Shown here: positions 34,641-45,877 of the stretch, piece after piece
How positions within the stretch are numbered: position 1 is the first letter of the stretch
Layout: every line of letters starts with the position of its first letter
Assembly: GCA_023678885.1 (NCBI GenBank)
Contig: CM042979.1
Location: 23,674,981 to 23,738,980 of the forward strand
Direction of reading: 5' to 3'
Length of the DNA stretch: 64,000 bases
Source: Pogostemon cablin
Lineage: Eukaryota > Streptophyta > Magnoliopsida > Lamiales > Lamiaceae
Translations under genes and position numbers: made by a program
The notes under the pieces: generated by a model
Database searches by the model: none
Seen by the model: the letters and a program-made list of their open reading frames with translations, nothing else
Told to the model about the DNA's origin: nothing

Positions 34641-36613
34641 TGATGCGCGTTTTCTCAACACACAATTAATCCCCAAGTATGAAGGATATCAATTGTAGTC
34701 TCGAAAGGTGACCAAGTGAATATCAAACCCAAGGAACGGCGTATTATCAATTTAATTATTATCTAAATTAATTAAGACAAGGCAATTACGTTTTAATGGT
34801 TATCTAAAAATTAATATGCGGGAAATTAAATAACAAATAAAATAAACTATCACTCGAAGGATACGAAAGTGGATCAAGTAGGAGAATAGGTAGCTCTAGT
34901 ATAATCCAGTTTCACTAATTAACTTCCCTTCCATGTGTCAATGTCCGACTTTGCCTTGTGGAATATGGACGCATCACTAAACCATGCATATCTACTCTAT
35001 AGACACAAGTAAATATGCGTGTAACACGTGTGAATAATCTCGGAGCAAGAGATATAATTCACCCCCCTTTCTAGGTACTATCAGTATCAATTATTTCCGC
35101 CTAGGATTGGTACTCTAACTCGATATGATCTCCCTTTATAGGTACTATGAAATTATCTTCTTTATCCTACTTATTAACCCGAATTCAATTCAATTAATAA
35201 GTATTCATATATGATAGTTCTAATGAAGCTTCGGAGTCCCCTCACTTAGAATTATAACATGGAATCCTGCTCAGCAGTGAACGCACTCAATCAATAACCA
35301 AGATATGTATTCGACTCTACATAACAGTTAATTATTCACAAAATGACCGTGAGTATGGATTAAAAAGGCACAATATTATATAAAATAAACCACAAGTAGT
35401 GTTGTACGGAGTATACACATGGAAGTTCAATTAACTAGATAAAACCTTCACAACCCTAGTTCTACTAAAAAGGCTTTAGCCCATGGTGTTGCGAAGAACA
35501 ATCATGGGTGTTGGATAGATCTTACCCGGATGTCCAAAAAATACAAGATAAATTAGAAAATGAATAAACCCTAGATGTGGTGTCATCGCGTCCTTCTCGC
35601 TCTTGAATTCTCCTCTTAGTTCTCCCCTTGATTCCACAAACGAATCTTCAAAGTGATGGATAGATGGAGAAAAGGATGATGGTTGGGGGGTGATCCCCCC
35701 TTGTGGGGTGTTGTATATTGTGGCCTCTCTTCTCCTCTCTTGTATTGTGTTGTGTTCCTCCTCTTTTTGGGGCTGTATAGGCCTCCTTTTATACTTATAA
35801 TCACGTCTCCTAGGCTTGGAATGGGCTTTTCAAGTGATCACATGCGTTTAGGCCTCGAAAATACAGATTTGGTAAGTTTCTGAAGTGCGGTTCGACCTAC
35901 CAAACAGGTCAAACCAACCCCTACAGGTCGAACCATGGTCGAACCACCCTTCTGGACGTCCCAGGTGCATGGTTCGACCAGCCAACAGGTCGAACCAGCA
36001 TGTCGTGGTCGAACCAGCATTTTTTCCGTTGGGTTCGACCTCGGTTCGACCTCAAGAAGGTCGAACCGATTTGCGCAGTCTCTCCGTTTCGCGTATAACT
36101 TTCACATCCGACCTCTGAATTGAGTGATTTTTGCGCTCACGTGATCCTCTCTTCCTTGGATTTTTATCTATATAAAGAAATCATAAAAAATCCAAGAATT
36201 GAATATGTAATAGGCCATGGAAAGTAGCACTGCAATTCTGTTCAGCATAGCTCGCGCGGCGTCACCACTTTGCTCATAACTTCCTCGTTCGGACTTCAAT
36301 GATGGTGTTCTTTACGCCAAAATGACCCTCTCTTCAGTGGACCATATATCTCATCAACAATTTCGAGCTCCACAATAATACAGAATAATTATGAAAGTTG
36401 GATGTGCGTTTTCAGCATTCTTGCACAAATTGCACCTTTTCTCCAACTTAGCACTTTTCATCCTTTATCCACCTAAAACACAATAAAACACCTCAAGTGC
36501 ACATGATTCTCACATATATTGAATATAAGACACTTGTGCTCATATAAGACTACAATATCAATCAAAAAGGTGTTAAATTGGATATTAAAACACGCTTATT
36601 TTCACTCTTATCA
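34641..36613 (-). repeat. 5' LTR of the gag-only gypsy element (1,973 bp)
   Basis: Starts TGATGCGCGTTTTCTCAACA and ends TTTTCACTCTTATCA. A TATA box on the minus strand (GTATAAAAGG) lies near 35788 and a motif array at 35889-36068. Compared with the 3' LTR it keeps the 45-bp segment near 35530-35575 and has one extra GGTTCGACCTC unit near 36040. Confidence 0.9.
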
Positions 36614-36618
36614 GCAAA

Positions 36619-37716
36619 TATCAATAAGACTTTCTAAACTAGTCGTATTAGCACTAGCATTATCAAATGAGATTGTAAAAATCTTTGTAAGTAAACCATA
36701 TTCTTGCAAAATAGTACTAATTTTGTGAGCAATATTAACGGCGGTATGAGGAACATCAAATGATCTATAAGCAATTAATCTTTTTTGCAAATTCCATGAA
36801 CTATTAATCCAATGACAAGTAATACCCATATAATCCGCTTTTTGCCAAAAATTGCTCCAAATATCCGAACATATAGACACTTTATGAGGTAATTATTGCA
36901 AAATTTATTTTAAAACCAAACCATACTCTTTAATAACTTTAGCAACACCAAGTTTACATTTATTACGATGCAAAGGTGGGGCTTGAGGATTTAAAGTGAG
37001 ATTTACCCAATCTTGAAAAAAAATATTATCGGCAAAGTTAAATGGCAAATGTTTGGTTCACATAAGTTTAAGGTATAATCTCAAATAATTAGATTCATCA
37101 AATTTAAAAAGAGTGTTACCCGACGCCGATGAACCTTCTCCTCCGGAAGAGGCCGTGAACCCTCGTCCTATTTGTGTTTGACCGGTTGAGATGCCAATCT
37201 TGTTCGGATGCTTCGAGTTGATGTGCTTAATGAACGTTCCATATCCTCCGCCATGCTTGAATTTATACTTCGTGCCACAATAGTTACAAATAACTTTGAA
37301 TTCATTCGAATTCTCAATCGCCTCCTTCTTGAAATGAATGGAAAATATATCGGAACGTAACATTTGTGGGGAACTTCGAGTCGATCCTCCGCCTCCGTTA
37401 GAGCCTCCGGCTCCGTCTCCGTACTCGTATCACCCGAGGTTGGTTGACTTCCACTCACCCTTTGCTGTGATTGACCTTGAATATTATCGTTGTCGTCGTC
37501 AGAGGGGAAATTTTCTCCAAGTATCTCCCTAACATTCAAGTTGAACAAATAAGGGGAGATTTCTTCATCCGAAGGAATATTTTCAAGTTCAATATCTTCT
37601 AGAGTTGGTGGAAGTTGGCGTGGAGGTGGTGGAGGGCAATTTAAGGTGTTGGGTATGGATTTTCCTCTAGAAGAAGAAGGTGAGGCACCGGATGAAGAAG
37701 AACCTCTTCTAGGCAT
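36619..37716 (-). pseudogene. hAT transposase, N-terminal half with BED zinc finger
   Basis: The ATG at 37716 starts MPRRGSSSSGASPSS, a low-complexity, acidic N-terminus. A frameshift near 37360 moves the coding into the frame 37363-37058, which holds a BED-type finger: VICNYCGTKYKF, then FIKHINSKH, giving C-x2-C-x17-H-x4-H. BED fingers bind the transposon ends. Further on, 36880-36619 carries DIWSNFWQKADYMGIT and ISFDNASANT, the conserved hAT core ending at SLIDIC, where the gypsy element interrupts it. The frame resumes in the C-terminal half at 28551. A stop near 36890 adds to the damage. Confidence 0.8.
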
Positions 37717-38509
37717 TTTTTTTTAGATTGAAAAAAGGATGAATATATAGGATTTATGAACTAAAACTAAGAGACTAGAAGTAGAAGTATACTAATTAGT
37801 AGTATATGTGTGGGAAAGAATAGAAAATGATAATGAGAGAATTGAAATGAAAGTGATAATAAGAGAATTGAAATAAAAGACTACAATTTTTTTTTTAGTT
37901 TGATATATATGAACTAAAAAAATAAACTTGAGACTTGAGAATTGAGATGAGATGAGATTGAGAACTTGAGTAGTGAGTAGAAATGTAGAATCAATCAAGA
38001 ATGTGGAATAGAAGAAGAAGTAGTGTAGAGAAGAGAGTGTAGTAGTAGTAGTAGAAGTAGTAGATTGAATGTGAATGTTGTGTTCCCAAATTGATCACAC
38101 TTGGGGGGTATTTATAGAGGATTGGAAGTGATCTCATCCATCCATTTCAAATTTTAAACACAAAAAAATATCAACCTTTGAATTAAAAAAAAAAATTGGT
38201 CGGAACCGCCGGTTCAAACCGGAACCGCCGATTCACCGTCCATCTCAACCGTTGATCTTCAACGATCACACGATCTCGGCCGCATGTTTGAATTTTCAAA
38301 TTCAAAAATTCTCCCCCCCAAAAAAAAATAGAGGAACCGTCGGTTTTAACCGTGAACCGGCGAACCGGCGGTTTGAACCGGCGATTCCGGTTCGTGCGCG
38401 GCTCGAATCGAAACCGAACCGTGTTCTACCGGTTTTAGTTTTTTTTTCCCAATTTCGGTTAAAATCGGCGGTTCTGGTTAATCGGTGCATGTCTACTTGG
38501 ATGTACTAA

Positions 38510-38823
38510 AAAATAGATTAGGGTCCTACTTGATCTATCAAACTAAGTTTAGGGGTTTAATAAACCCTTTTCCCAAATCCATATTCAGAAGTTGAGCAAA
38601 GTTAAATGAATCATAGCTAGGCGTAGCTTTGATTGCAATTAAATAGAGATGTATAGTAGCAACTAGAGAGAAGGTACAAGGACATATATAGTATAATAAG
38701 CTATTCATTCAATGTTCTTAGAGTTGCAGGATGTAGAGGTTAAAAACTTCAAAATAGTCTCTCTCACATATCTTATTCCCATTTCAAGATATGAAGAATA
38801 AAACAAACTCTTTGAAACAATAA
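38510..38823. other. Spacer, nothing recognised
   Basis: AT-rich; no terminal repeat or coding motif. Confidence 0.5.
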
Positions 38824-39100
38824 GGTGATGTTTGGTTTGAGATTATGTGGGGTTTGAAAATTATGAATGGTGTGTTATATATTTGTTTTGAGTTTTGAGT
38901 AGGGTATGTTTTAACTTTATGTCAAATCAATGTATTAATTTATTTAAAAAGTTAAATGATAGAGGAGAGATAAAAAGAGAAAATGTATTAATTGAGGAGA
39001 AAGTATGTAGTAGGTATATATAGGGTGTTTTTAAAATTTGGATGTGGGTTTTGAAAATAAAAACCTGGGTTTGAAAATCATAAACGAACTGCCTAAAATA
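38824..39100. mobile_element. TIR MITE, about 280 bp
   Basis: GTGATGTTTGGTTTGAGATT and GTGGGGTTTGAAAAT at the left oppose, inverted, GGCAGTTCGTTTATGATTTT and CAAACCCAGGTTTTT at the right. The TTTGGTTTGAGATT-like ends are common in plant hAT or PIF-type MITEs. Target duplication unclear. Confidence 0.5.
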
Positions 39101-39237
39101 ATGATAAGTCAAGTAGCCATAATTATTTTTTGAACAAGTCTTGCGTGTGAGTTGTTATCGTTTCACGTATGATCATTTTATATTTTTTAAATTAGTTATT
39201 ATTTTCACTACAAAATGTTATCACTTCTAATTTATAC

Positions 39238-39300
39238 TCCCTCCATTCCGAACCACATACCTTTCCTGTTTACTGTACCACGTTATTTAAGAAAATTTGC
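39238..39300. repeat. Left end of a Stowaway-like MITE
   Basis: TATACTCCCTCCATTCCGAA with no matching right end nearby. Confidence 0.45.
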
Positions 39301-39417
39301 TCTTTTTGACTAATTTTGTTGACTTTAGAAAGTATTATAATATTAATAATATGTAATATAAAATTAATATCCTTGATTTTTTAAAATAAAAAATAATTTT
39401 CTTAGTCAAATAATATA

Positions 39418-39623
39418 CTCTCTCCGTCCGCTTCTAAGATATCCATTTTACTAATTTTGGCGTCCGCTTCAACGGTATCTATTTCCCATATTTAGTAAAA
39501 AAGTACACAATATGGCCCACCACTCCCCTCTAATACAACTACCCACTTTACATATAATGATAATACTACTTCTTAATCCACGTGCGAAAAGCAAATGGAT
39601 ACCTAAAAACCGGACCGAGGAAG
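39418..39623. mobile_element. Stowaway-like MITE, 206 bp
   Basis: Ends CTCTCTCCGTCCGCTTCTAA and, inverted, CTTCCTCGGTCCGGTTTTTA; TA on both sides (39416-39417, 39624-39625). Confidence 0.75.
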
Positions 39624-39639
39624 TAATATAATACTCCGA

Positions 39640-41250
39640 GCATAATTTCTTATTTTGTTCCTTTGTTGTAAATATTTTGTTATGTGCTGATCCGAGAGCA
39701 TCGTAAGAAATTGTATGTTTATCCTATGATCTTTATAAATATTTTTCTGTTAAAAAATTTTATTATTTATTATGCTATATGTGTAATATATGTATTGCAG
39801 CTTCAAGACCACATGTTTTACTTTCTTCATCTGGGCATCTAGCTGTTTTGCTTATTTATTTAAAATAGAGTAAAGTATAAAATGGATGATGAATTGTTGA
39901 TATTATATATGCGGTACTACAATAATGATTTGTTATGTTAATCAAGTTATGCACTCTACTGGAAATAAATTTACATTCAAAACAATTATTGCAGCCGAAT
40001 TCAATGGTGTAAATAAATGAGCAAAGTTGCGGTAAGGATTTACTTAAATTTTGAACTGCCATTTTCTTTTCAATAAATATATTCTGACTTTTTTAATTAT
40101 ATTTTGGTTGGCAAGTCAGTGTCCCTCGACTATCATTCCATTCTTTGGCGACCAATCATTTTGGGGAGAAATAGTTGTCTGCCTCATTCCGTAATGTTCC
40201 TTCTTTATTTATATTTATCAATTTATAATTGTCTTATGATTTGGTAGTATTATTTGCGAATGTATTTCTTTTCTCATACCCCGAATTATTTACTTCTGTC
40301 ATGATTACCTCTTTCGAAACAGTTTTAAATGAAAATTTTATTTTATTATATTTTTTTTTGTAATATAGAGTTTGTTGCATAAAATTATTGCGTTTTGAAT
40401 TGTACTAAGATATGTCAATAATATGATCGAATTTACACTCTGTGAAGGAAATCAGCCCTCTGTTTTTAACTTATTATTGTCCTATAAATTTAATAAGTTG
40501 TTACAGGTTTGATGTTAGGTAATTATTGTGTAAATTAAATATAGGAGAAATTAGAGTGGTGTAGTTTTTTTTATTTATGCAGGGCTCAAGAGAAAGTCGC
40601 ACCCAACAATTTAACAGTTTATTGGTTTTGAATCTTGATATGGAGTTCCAATTTAACAATAGATGAATATGGTTGCTAGAAAGACTAAATGCAATTAATA
40701 TATGTTAATATGTTATTAAAGATGTTAATTTGTTTTAAAATGAGGCAGAGAAGATAAAATAGGGACTTATAAAAGTGATGGTGTTTTATTGATAAGTATA
40801 GCGTGGTATATGTCCATAAAACATGTTATATTCATCCCTTCGATGAATTCACTTTTTACATATGTTGTTAGCACGCATGCATCCATCATGCTGACAAGGA
40901 TCTTTTCTCTGGGAACTCTTTAGTGTATGATTATAAAATTCTAGGTATTTTACTCTTTCAACTAACATCTTATTTTGAATGCATTTTTTGTTTAAGAAAT
41001 AACCCAACTTCTTTTATTCGATAAAATTTTTTACTTTTATTTTTGCACATAAATTAAAAACATATTAATTTTAGATAATTTAACATTTTTAAATAATATT
41101 TAAAGAGTAAAATATGTTATATGTGTTATTTAACATGATATGTTTTAAATAGACTGTATAGAAAAATTAATTGCGTTAAGCTTGTACTATTGATATATAT
41201 ATAAGGTGTAGTATAGAAAGGCTAATTACTTAATTTTATTTTATACTATT
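39640..41250. other. AT-rich non-coding stretch
   Basis: No ORF with recognisable motif, RNA gene or terminal repeat. Confidence 0.5.
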
Positions 41251-41255
41251 ATATA

Positions 41256-41493
41256 CTCCCTCCGTCCCTCTTATAATATGTATTCGTTTACTTTATTCAC
41301 GTGGATTAAGAAGTATAATATTTTAATGTATAATGAGGTAAGAAAAATAATATTTTAATGTGTAGTGGGTAGTTGTATTAGTGTTGAGTGTGAGTCCCTT
41401 ATGTGTCACAACAACCCAAAAAAGGAAATAAATACTTTGTATTGGGACGGACCAAAATGACAAAATTGATACTTATCAAGGGGACGGAGGGAG
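41256..41493. mobile_element. Stowaway-like MITE, 238 bp
   Basis: Ends CTCCCTCCGTCCCTCTTATA and, inverted, CTCCCTCCGTCCCCTTGATA; TA flanks at 41254-41255 and 41494-41495. Confidence 0.85.
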
Positions 41494-41495
41494 TA

Positions 41496-41849
41496 TATAA
41501 AGTAAAAAAAAAGAGTGAAAACTTAATAAGAAAATAATAAAAAAAGACATAATACATATTATTAATGGTAATATGAATATGCAAGTATTAATATATTTTA
41601 TCTATATATAATATTTTGTTTTATATATTGTATAGAATATAAATTGAACGCAAATATTATCAATTGAACGAGGATATAATAAATAAGTTTATAGAATTAA
41701 GAGAAAGTGTAAGCAAAAGTGACAATAATAATTAAGAAAAACCAAATAACATTAATCAATATATCAAGCTAAATTATATTTTAAATGGAAAGAGGGGAAT
41801 AATTAGAGAATTTACTTAAAAATTAAAATAATAAAATGAATTAGAGATC
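41496..41849. other. AT-rich spacer
   Basis: Nothing recognised. Confidence 0.5.
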
Positions 41850-41920
41850 TCTAGAATCCAACCATAGACCTCTTCGCTGAGACTGGGACTCATCACCACT
41901 TTGCCACTCTCAATAAATAG
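41850..41920 (-). repeat. tRNA-like remnant, possible SINE head
   Basis: On the minus strand GAGAGTGGCAAAGTGGTGAT resembles a tRNA A-box region, and GTCTATGGTTGGATTCTAG about 40 bases later resembles a decayed B box. There is no A-rich tail or target repeat. Confidence 0.3.
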
Positions 41921-41989
41921 GAACATATGTACATGATTTATATATATACTAGTAGAATTATTTCAGGGGGGCCGGTGTCCCCTTGGCCC

Positions 41990-42250
41990 CAACTATCATT
42001 GTCCATCTGCTCTAGCTTCCGCACCATTGCACCAAAAATTGCTTTACAACTTGGTATGAAGATCACTAACTATTGTCTTCATATTGTTAACATCCTCACC
42101 AATCTTATTCACTTTCTCTGTGTCCATGTTCGAGCAGTGTTGCTAATATTTTCTATGATGACCTTTTCTACTACTCTTGCCTCGTTGAATGCTCCACGAA
42201 TACATTCAAAGACCCTACCCTGTTGGCCATCTACTGTAGCTGCACAAACA
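41990..42250 (-). other. Coding-like remnant, unidentified
   Basis: One minus-strand frame, starting near 42250, is open for about fifty codons with varied composition (it includes DGQQGRVFECIRGAF and EARVVEKVIIENIS) before stops appear. I do not recognise the family. It could be the end of a decayed host or transposon gene. Confidence 0.25.
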
Positions 42251-42513
42251 CTTGTGTAAACCGTGTTCACGGTGTAAACCCTGTAGTCCTCATTCCAATC
42301 CTATATATATTGCTAGGGTGTTTAAATTAAGGGGGACCACAGACGGTACAAGGATTTATGGGTTACAAGAGACTAACTCCTGCAACTGTATGTTCTGCGT
42401 CAACTACATCCATCTTCTTGCCTGTAGCAGAAATGACTCATTTCTTTTCGATAAACATGTTACAGAGTTTACGTATGTGTTTGGAGTTGAGCATAAGAAT
42501 TTTCTGCACCATC

Positions 42514-42670
42514 TATTCATCCCCTTTCTCTGCTTACAAGTTACAGGTACCAAACGCTGCTTTTCCACCACTCTATTCACAACGTCCTACTTCGAAATAT
42601 CAAAGAGTGACTCTTTCTTATCATATCATGTTACTCCATGTTGATATTTTAAATTATTTTCTTTCTACCT
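42514..42670. repeat. 157-bp direct repeat, left copy, flanking the family C LTR
   Basis: Begins ATTCATCCCCTTTCTCTGC (first matching bases) and ends TTTTCTTTCTACCT. It matches the segment 43884-44040 with about ten differences. Confidence 0.9.
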
Positions 42671-43883
42671 ATTGGCATACGATATCGGTTGGTTAACATG
42701 AACCGTTAGGGTTCCATATGATTCTACTGCAGCCGAAGCAAAAGAGCAAAATCATATTACCTTTCACCAGGGTTGATGTAGAGGATGATCAGCAGCAGTA
42801 AACAACCTTCCAGTCTTCTGCTGTATTCCCAAGTCTGATCTTGACGTCGTGTGGGCGACGATCTTCAAGATCTCCTCAATCTGCTATCCTCCCTTTCCTC
42901 TCACGTTTTTAGGCGCAGGAAATAATTAGTTAGGGATCCAGATAAGTTGAGGTGACTTATATACATGGGCTACAGCAGGGACCATGAGGAGAAATTAGAG
43001 TTGGGCCTCCATTGGGCTTAAGTATCCAAGCTTAGCCTAAATCTTATGCTTAAGTCCAATAATAATAATATATTCCACTAAAATATTATTACTGCACTAC
43101 CGTTCTAATCCCATAATTATGTTATGGGCTCCTTCTTATTATGAGCCCGTTAGTCTCCCCATGTTTAAGATATACAATGTCCATTAATTAATTAAGTTAC
43201 TGACAGCTCCATTAATTAATATCTCATCCGAGAGTAGTACCACTCAACCTCATTATCATGCCGGAATAAATCCACCTGCAGGGTTTACATGATAATCCTT
43301 ATGAGCTCCTCAAGGGGACATCATCAACCTATGACAGACACGGATTCCTTCTACAATCAACAGCACACCATAGAGACAGCACTACTTCCCAACTCACCGA
43401 GTTTGTTGATTTAATACATGTAAATATCACTCATTGATGAATCAAAGAAGTACATACTGCCCTACGTGTCGAGGTTATTGTATAGGGATTAAGAGCACGA
43501 ACATCCATAATAACTGAGATCAAGTTCTCCTATAAGTCAGTATAAGTCGAACGATCTCAAGCGGTCCTGCTCAATACACACAAAGTGCACTAATGTGATT
43601 CTATAGCCAAGACAAGCTAATACCAAACCACACTACAACCATCCCAATAGAGAGTCCCCGTCTATCTCGATTGTGAGCATATGTTTATACTTTATAAGGA
43701 AACCGATAATATGATCTTCCGCGTGTTGTCGCACAACATATTATCTACAGTATAAAGTAAGTGGACTATTGCATCGTGCATATAAATAAATTATAAGAAG
43801 CAATCATTTGATCATATGATTCTCATTTCAAATTAATTGTTATAACATTGTTCATACTAAAACTAGACTTTTAGTATACAATC
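42671..43883 (-). mobile_element. Family C LTR, full length (about 1.2 kb), minus orientation
   Basis: On the minus strand it runs from TGGATTGTATACTAAAAGTC (43883) to GTATGCCAAT (42671). It carries the same blocks as the other copies, including the GTGTGGGCGACGATC block near 42850 and the region near 43620-43880 that the copy at 16.4 kb lacks. There is no internal domain. Ordinary 5-bp target duplications are absent; instead 157-bp direct repeats abut both ends. Confidence 0.8.
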
Positions 43884-44040
43884 CATTCATCCTCTTTCTC
43901 TGCTTACAAGTTATAGGTACGAAACGCTGCTTTTCCACCACTCTATCCACAACGTCCTACTCCGAAATACCGAAGAGTGACTCTTTCTTATCATATCATG
44001 TTACACCATGTTGAAATTTTAAATTATTTTCTTTCTACCT
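43884..44040. repeat. 157-bp direct repeat, right copy
   Basis: Same sequence as 42514-42670, starting directly at the outer LTR end and ending TTTTCTTTCTACCT. Confidence 0.9.
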
Positions 44041-44606
44041 TTACCCTAAATTGAATTTCACATTATGTTTTTGTATGTCCCACATTAAATTTCACCACAA
44101 ACAAAAAATAATAATAACAACACATCAACCTTCAACCCTAAAAACAGTGGCGGATGCAGCAATTTTAATCAGGGGGCGATTATTTATTTTTCCTTCCTGT
44201 AATAAGGTCTACAGTTATCGTAAAATGAAGGCTAATTTTTTTTAAAAATCACTTCTAAGGGTATTTGTTATTTTTAGGTGATGAAAATTTTTATAAAGTA
44301 TGTTATTTAACTTGGAATTGTGTGACAATTTTGAAATTAAAAATTTTGTTGGCTGTTAAATTGTGTTATGAATTAGTTAAAAGATCGTAAGAGGAAAAAA
44401 AATGCAATACATAGAGAATGGAAATAAAAGTAAAAGGTGAAGTATGAGCATTGGATTTAAATAAATAAATCACTGAGTTTGCACATTTTGAAAAAGAAAT
44501 CGGGTTGGAATTTGGATTGGAAAGACGAAGACCTAAGGCAAATTTGCTATTTTAAAAAATAAAATAATAATGAAAAACAATAATGTAAGAACGAGCATCA
44601 AAGAGG
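44041..44606. other. Spacer, nothing recognised
   Basis: A GTGGCGGATGCAGCAATTTT string near 44149 resembles the edge of a dispersed plant repeat, but no partner end was found. Confidence 0.4.
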
Positions 44607-44704
44607 CTTTGATCTGGGGATGTCAATGGGGCGGGCCAGGGCGGATACCGCCTCGCCCCGCCCCGCCCCACCCCACCCCACCCCACCCCATTTAATTTTA
44701 TGTA

Positions 44705-44887
44705 CTTCTTCAATTCCGTCTAAATTTTACTATTTTTTTTAGTAAAAATGATACATCAATGGTCCATCACTACCCATCACATCTGTTTAATACATCTAAT
44801 ACACCTACTCACTTTACATAAAATAATAATATTTCTTAATTTACGTGCAAAAAGCAAATGGTGTTGTTTTGTTCGGAACGGAGGAAG
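44705..44887. mobile_element. Stowaway-like MITE, 183 bp (duplicated copy 1)
   Basis: Ends CTTCTTCAATTCCGTCTAAA and, inverted, CTTCCTCCGTTCCGAACAAA; flanked by TA (44703-44704, 44888-44889). The same element is in copy 2 of the tandem duplication. Confidence 0.75.
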
Positions 44888-45072
44888 TATATGTTATAAA
44901 AAATTGCATTTCAAATTTTGTTCACTTAAAAATCATCTAATATCTACCTTAAAGAGAAATATATCATTCTAAATACTATACGATCAATACCAATAATATT
45001 TTTATTGCAAACCACAATATCAATACCAATAATAAGTTCATTACAACCAACAGCAATATCAACCCTAAGTTA

Positions 45073-45298
45073 CTCCCTCCGTCCGCTCGAAAGGTGGACA
45101 TTTTGTCATTTTGGGCGTCCGCACCAAAGGTCCATATTTCCCTTTTTAAACACATGAGACCCACACACATCACTAATACAATAAATTTATGGGACTCATA
45201 CACCTCACTAATACAACTACCAACTACACATTAAATAATAATACTCCTTAATCTACGTGCAAAAAGTAAATGTCCACCTTTGGAGCGGACGGAGGGAG
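45073..45298. mobile_element. Stowaway-like MITE, 226 bp, with preserved empty site
   Basis: Ends CTCCCTCCGTCCGCTCGAAA and, inverted, CTCCCTCCGTCCGCTCCAAA; TA at 45071-45072 and 45299-45300. The tandem copy near 45764-45778 has CTAAGTTATTATAAA, the unoccupied site with a single TA. Confidence 0.95.
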
Positions 45299-45407
45299 TA
45301 TTATAAAAGAACTAAGTTCATAGATAAAAATATCCATTACAAACATGAAATACAACATTTGGAAAACCTAGTTTTCAAATGATACCTCGCCCCATTTAAT
45401 GTTATGT

Positions 45408-45581
45408 ACTTCTTCCATCCCGTCTAAATTGCACCATTTTTTTTAGTAAAAATAACACATCAATGACCCACTACTATCCATCACATCTGTCTAATACACC
45501 TACTCACTTTACATAAAATAATAATACTCTTTAATCTACGTGCAAAAAGCAAATGGTGTTGTTTGTCCGGGACGGAGGAAG
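45408..45581. mobile_element. Stowaway-like MITE, 174 bp (duplicated copy 2)
   Basis: Duplicate of the MITE at 44705-44887; ends CTTCTTCCATCCCGTCTAAA and, inverted, CTTCCTCCGTCCCGGACAAA; TA flanks. Confidence 0.75.
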
Positions 45582-45877
45582 TATATGTTATAAAAAATTG
45601 CATTTCAATTTTTGTTCACTTAAAAAGTCATCTAATATCTACCTTAAAGAGAAACATATCATTCTAAATAATATAAGATCAATACCAATAATATTTTCAT
45701 TGCAAACCACAATATCAATACCAATAATAAGTTCATTACAACCAACAGCAATATCAATCCTAAGTTATTATAAAAGAACTAAGTTCATAGATAAAAATAT
45801 CCATTACAAACATGAAATACAATATTTGGAAACCTTAATTTTCAAATGATAGGAAAGTAAATATATGGAATTATATA

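Larger units (their letters stand above)
28557..36613 (-). mobile_element. Gag-only Ty3/gypsy (Athila/Tat-like) LTR element, complete
   Basis: Two LTRs in direct orientation (28557-30472 and 34641-36613) with TGATG/TGATA...TCA ends enclose a 4.2-kb internal region. Perfect 5-bp target duplications GCAAA (28552-28556 and 36614-36618) flank it and interrupt the hAT transposase reading frame. Reading on the minus strand: 5' LTR, tRNA-Asp-type PBS, gag, a repeat-laden extension, about 1.7 kb of non-coding DNA, polypurine tract, 3' LTR. No protease, reverse transcriptase, RNase H or integrase is present, so it fits the non-autonomous LARD/TR-GAG class and would depend on a relative's pol. The LTRs are still very similar, so the insertion is fairly young. 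Confidence 0.9.
26610..38495 (-). mobile_element. BED-finger hAT transposon, split by a gypsy insertion
   Basis: Both ends carry dense GGAACCGGCGGTTCC-type palindromic repeats (26625-26720 and 38195-38490), typical of hAT subterminal DNA, and enclose a minus-strand hAT transposase gene. Without the 8,057-bp gypsy element at 28557-36613 it would be about 3.8 kb, a normal autonomous hAT size. The right terminus probably lies near the CGGTGCATGTCTA string (38480-38492). The left terminus is poorly defined and no 8-bp target duplication was found, so outer limits are estimates. The frame is broken, so it cannot supply its own transposase. Confidence 0.65.
44644..45850. repeat. Tandem duplication (737 bp and 470 bp copies)
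   Basis: Copy 1 is 44644-45380 and copy 2 is 45381-45850; both begin GATACC(GC)CTCGCCCC and end TTTTCAAATGAT. The size difference is accounted for by a MITE (226 bp plus TA) present only in copy 1 and by extra GC-rich units at the start of copy 1. Confidence 0.9.

Noticed and set aside
37168..37716. Second half of the 182-codon frame read as its own protein
   Set aside because: After the frameshift near 37360 the basic, Arg/Ser-rich tail is out-of-frame translation of the BED finger region.
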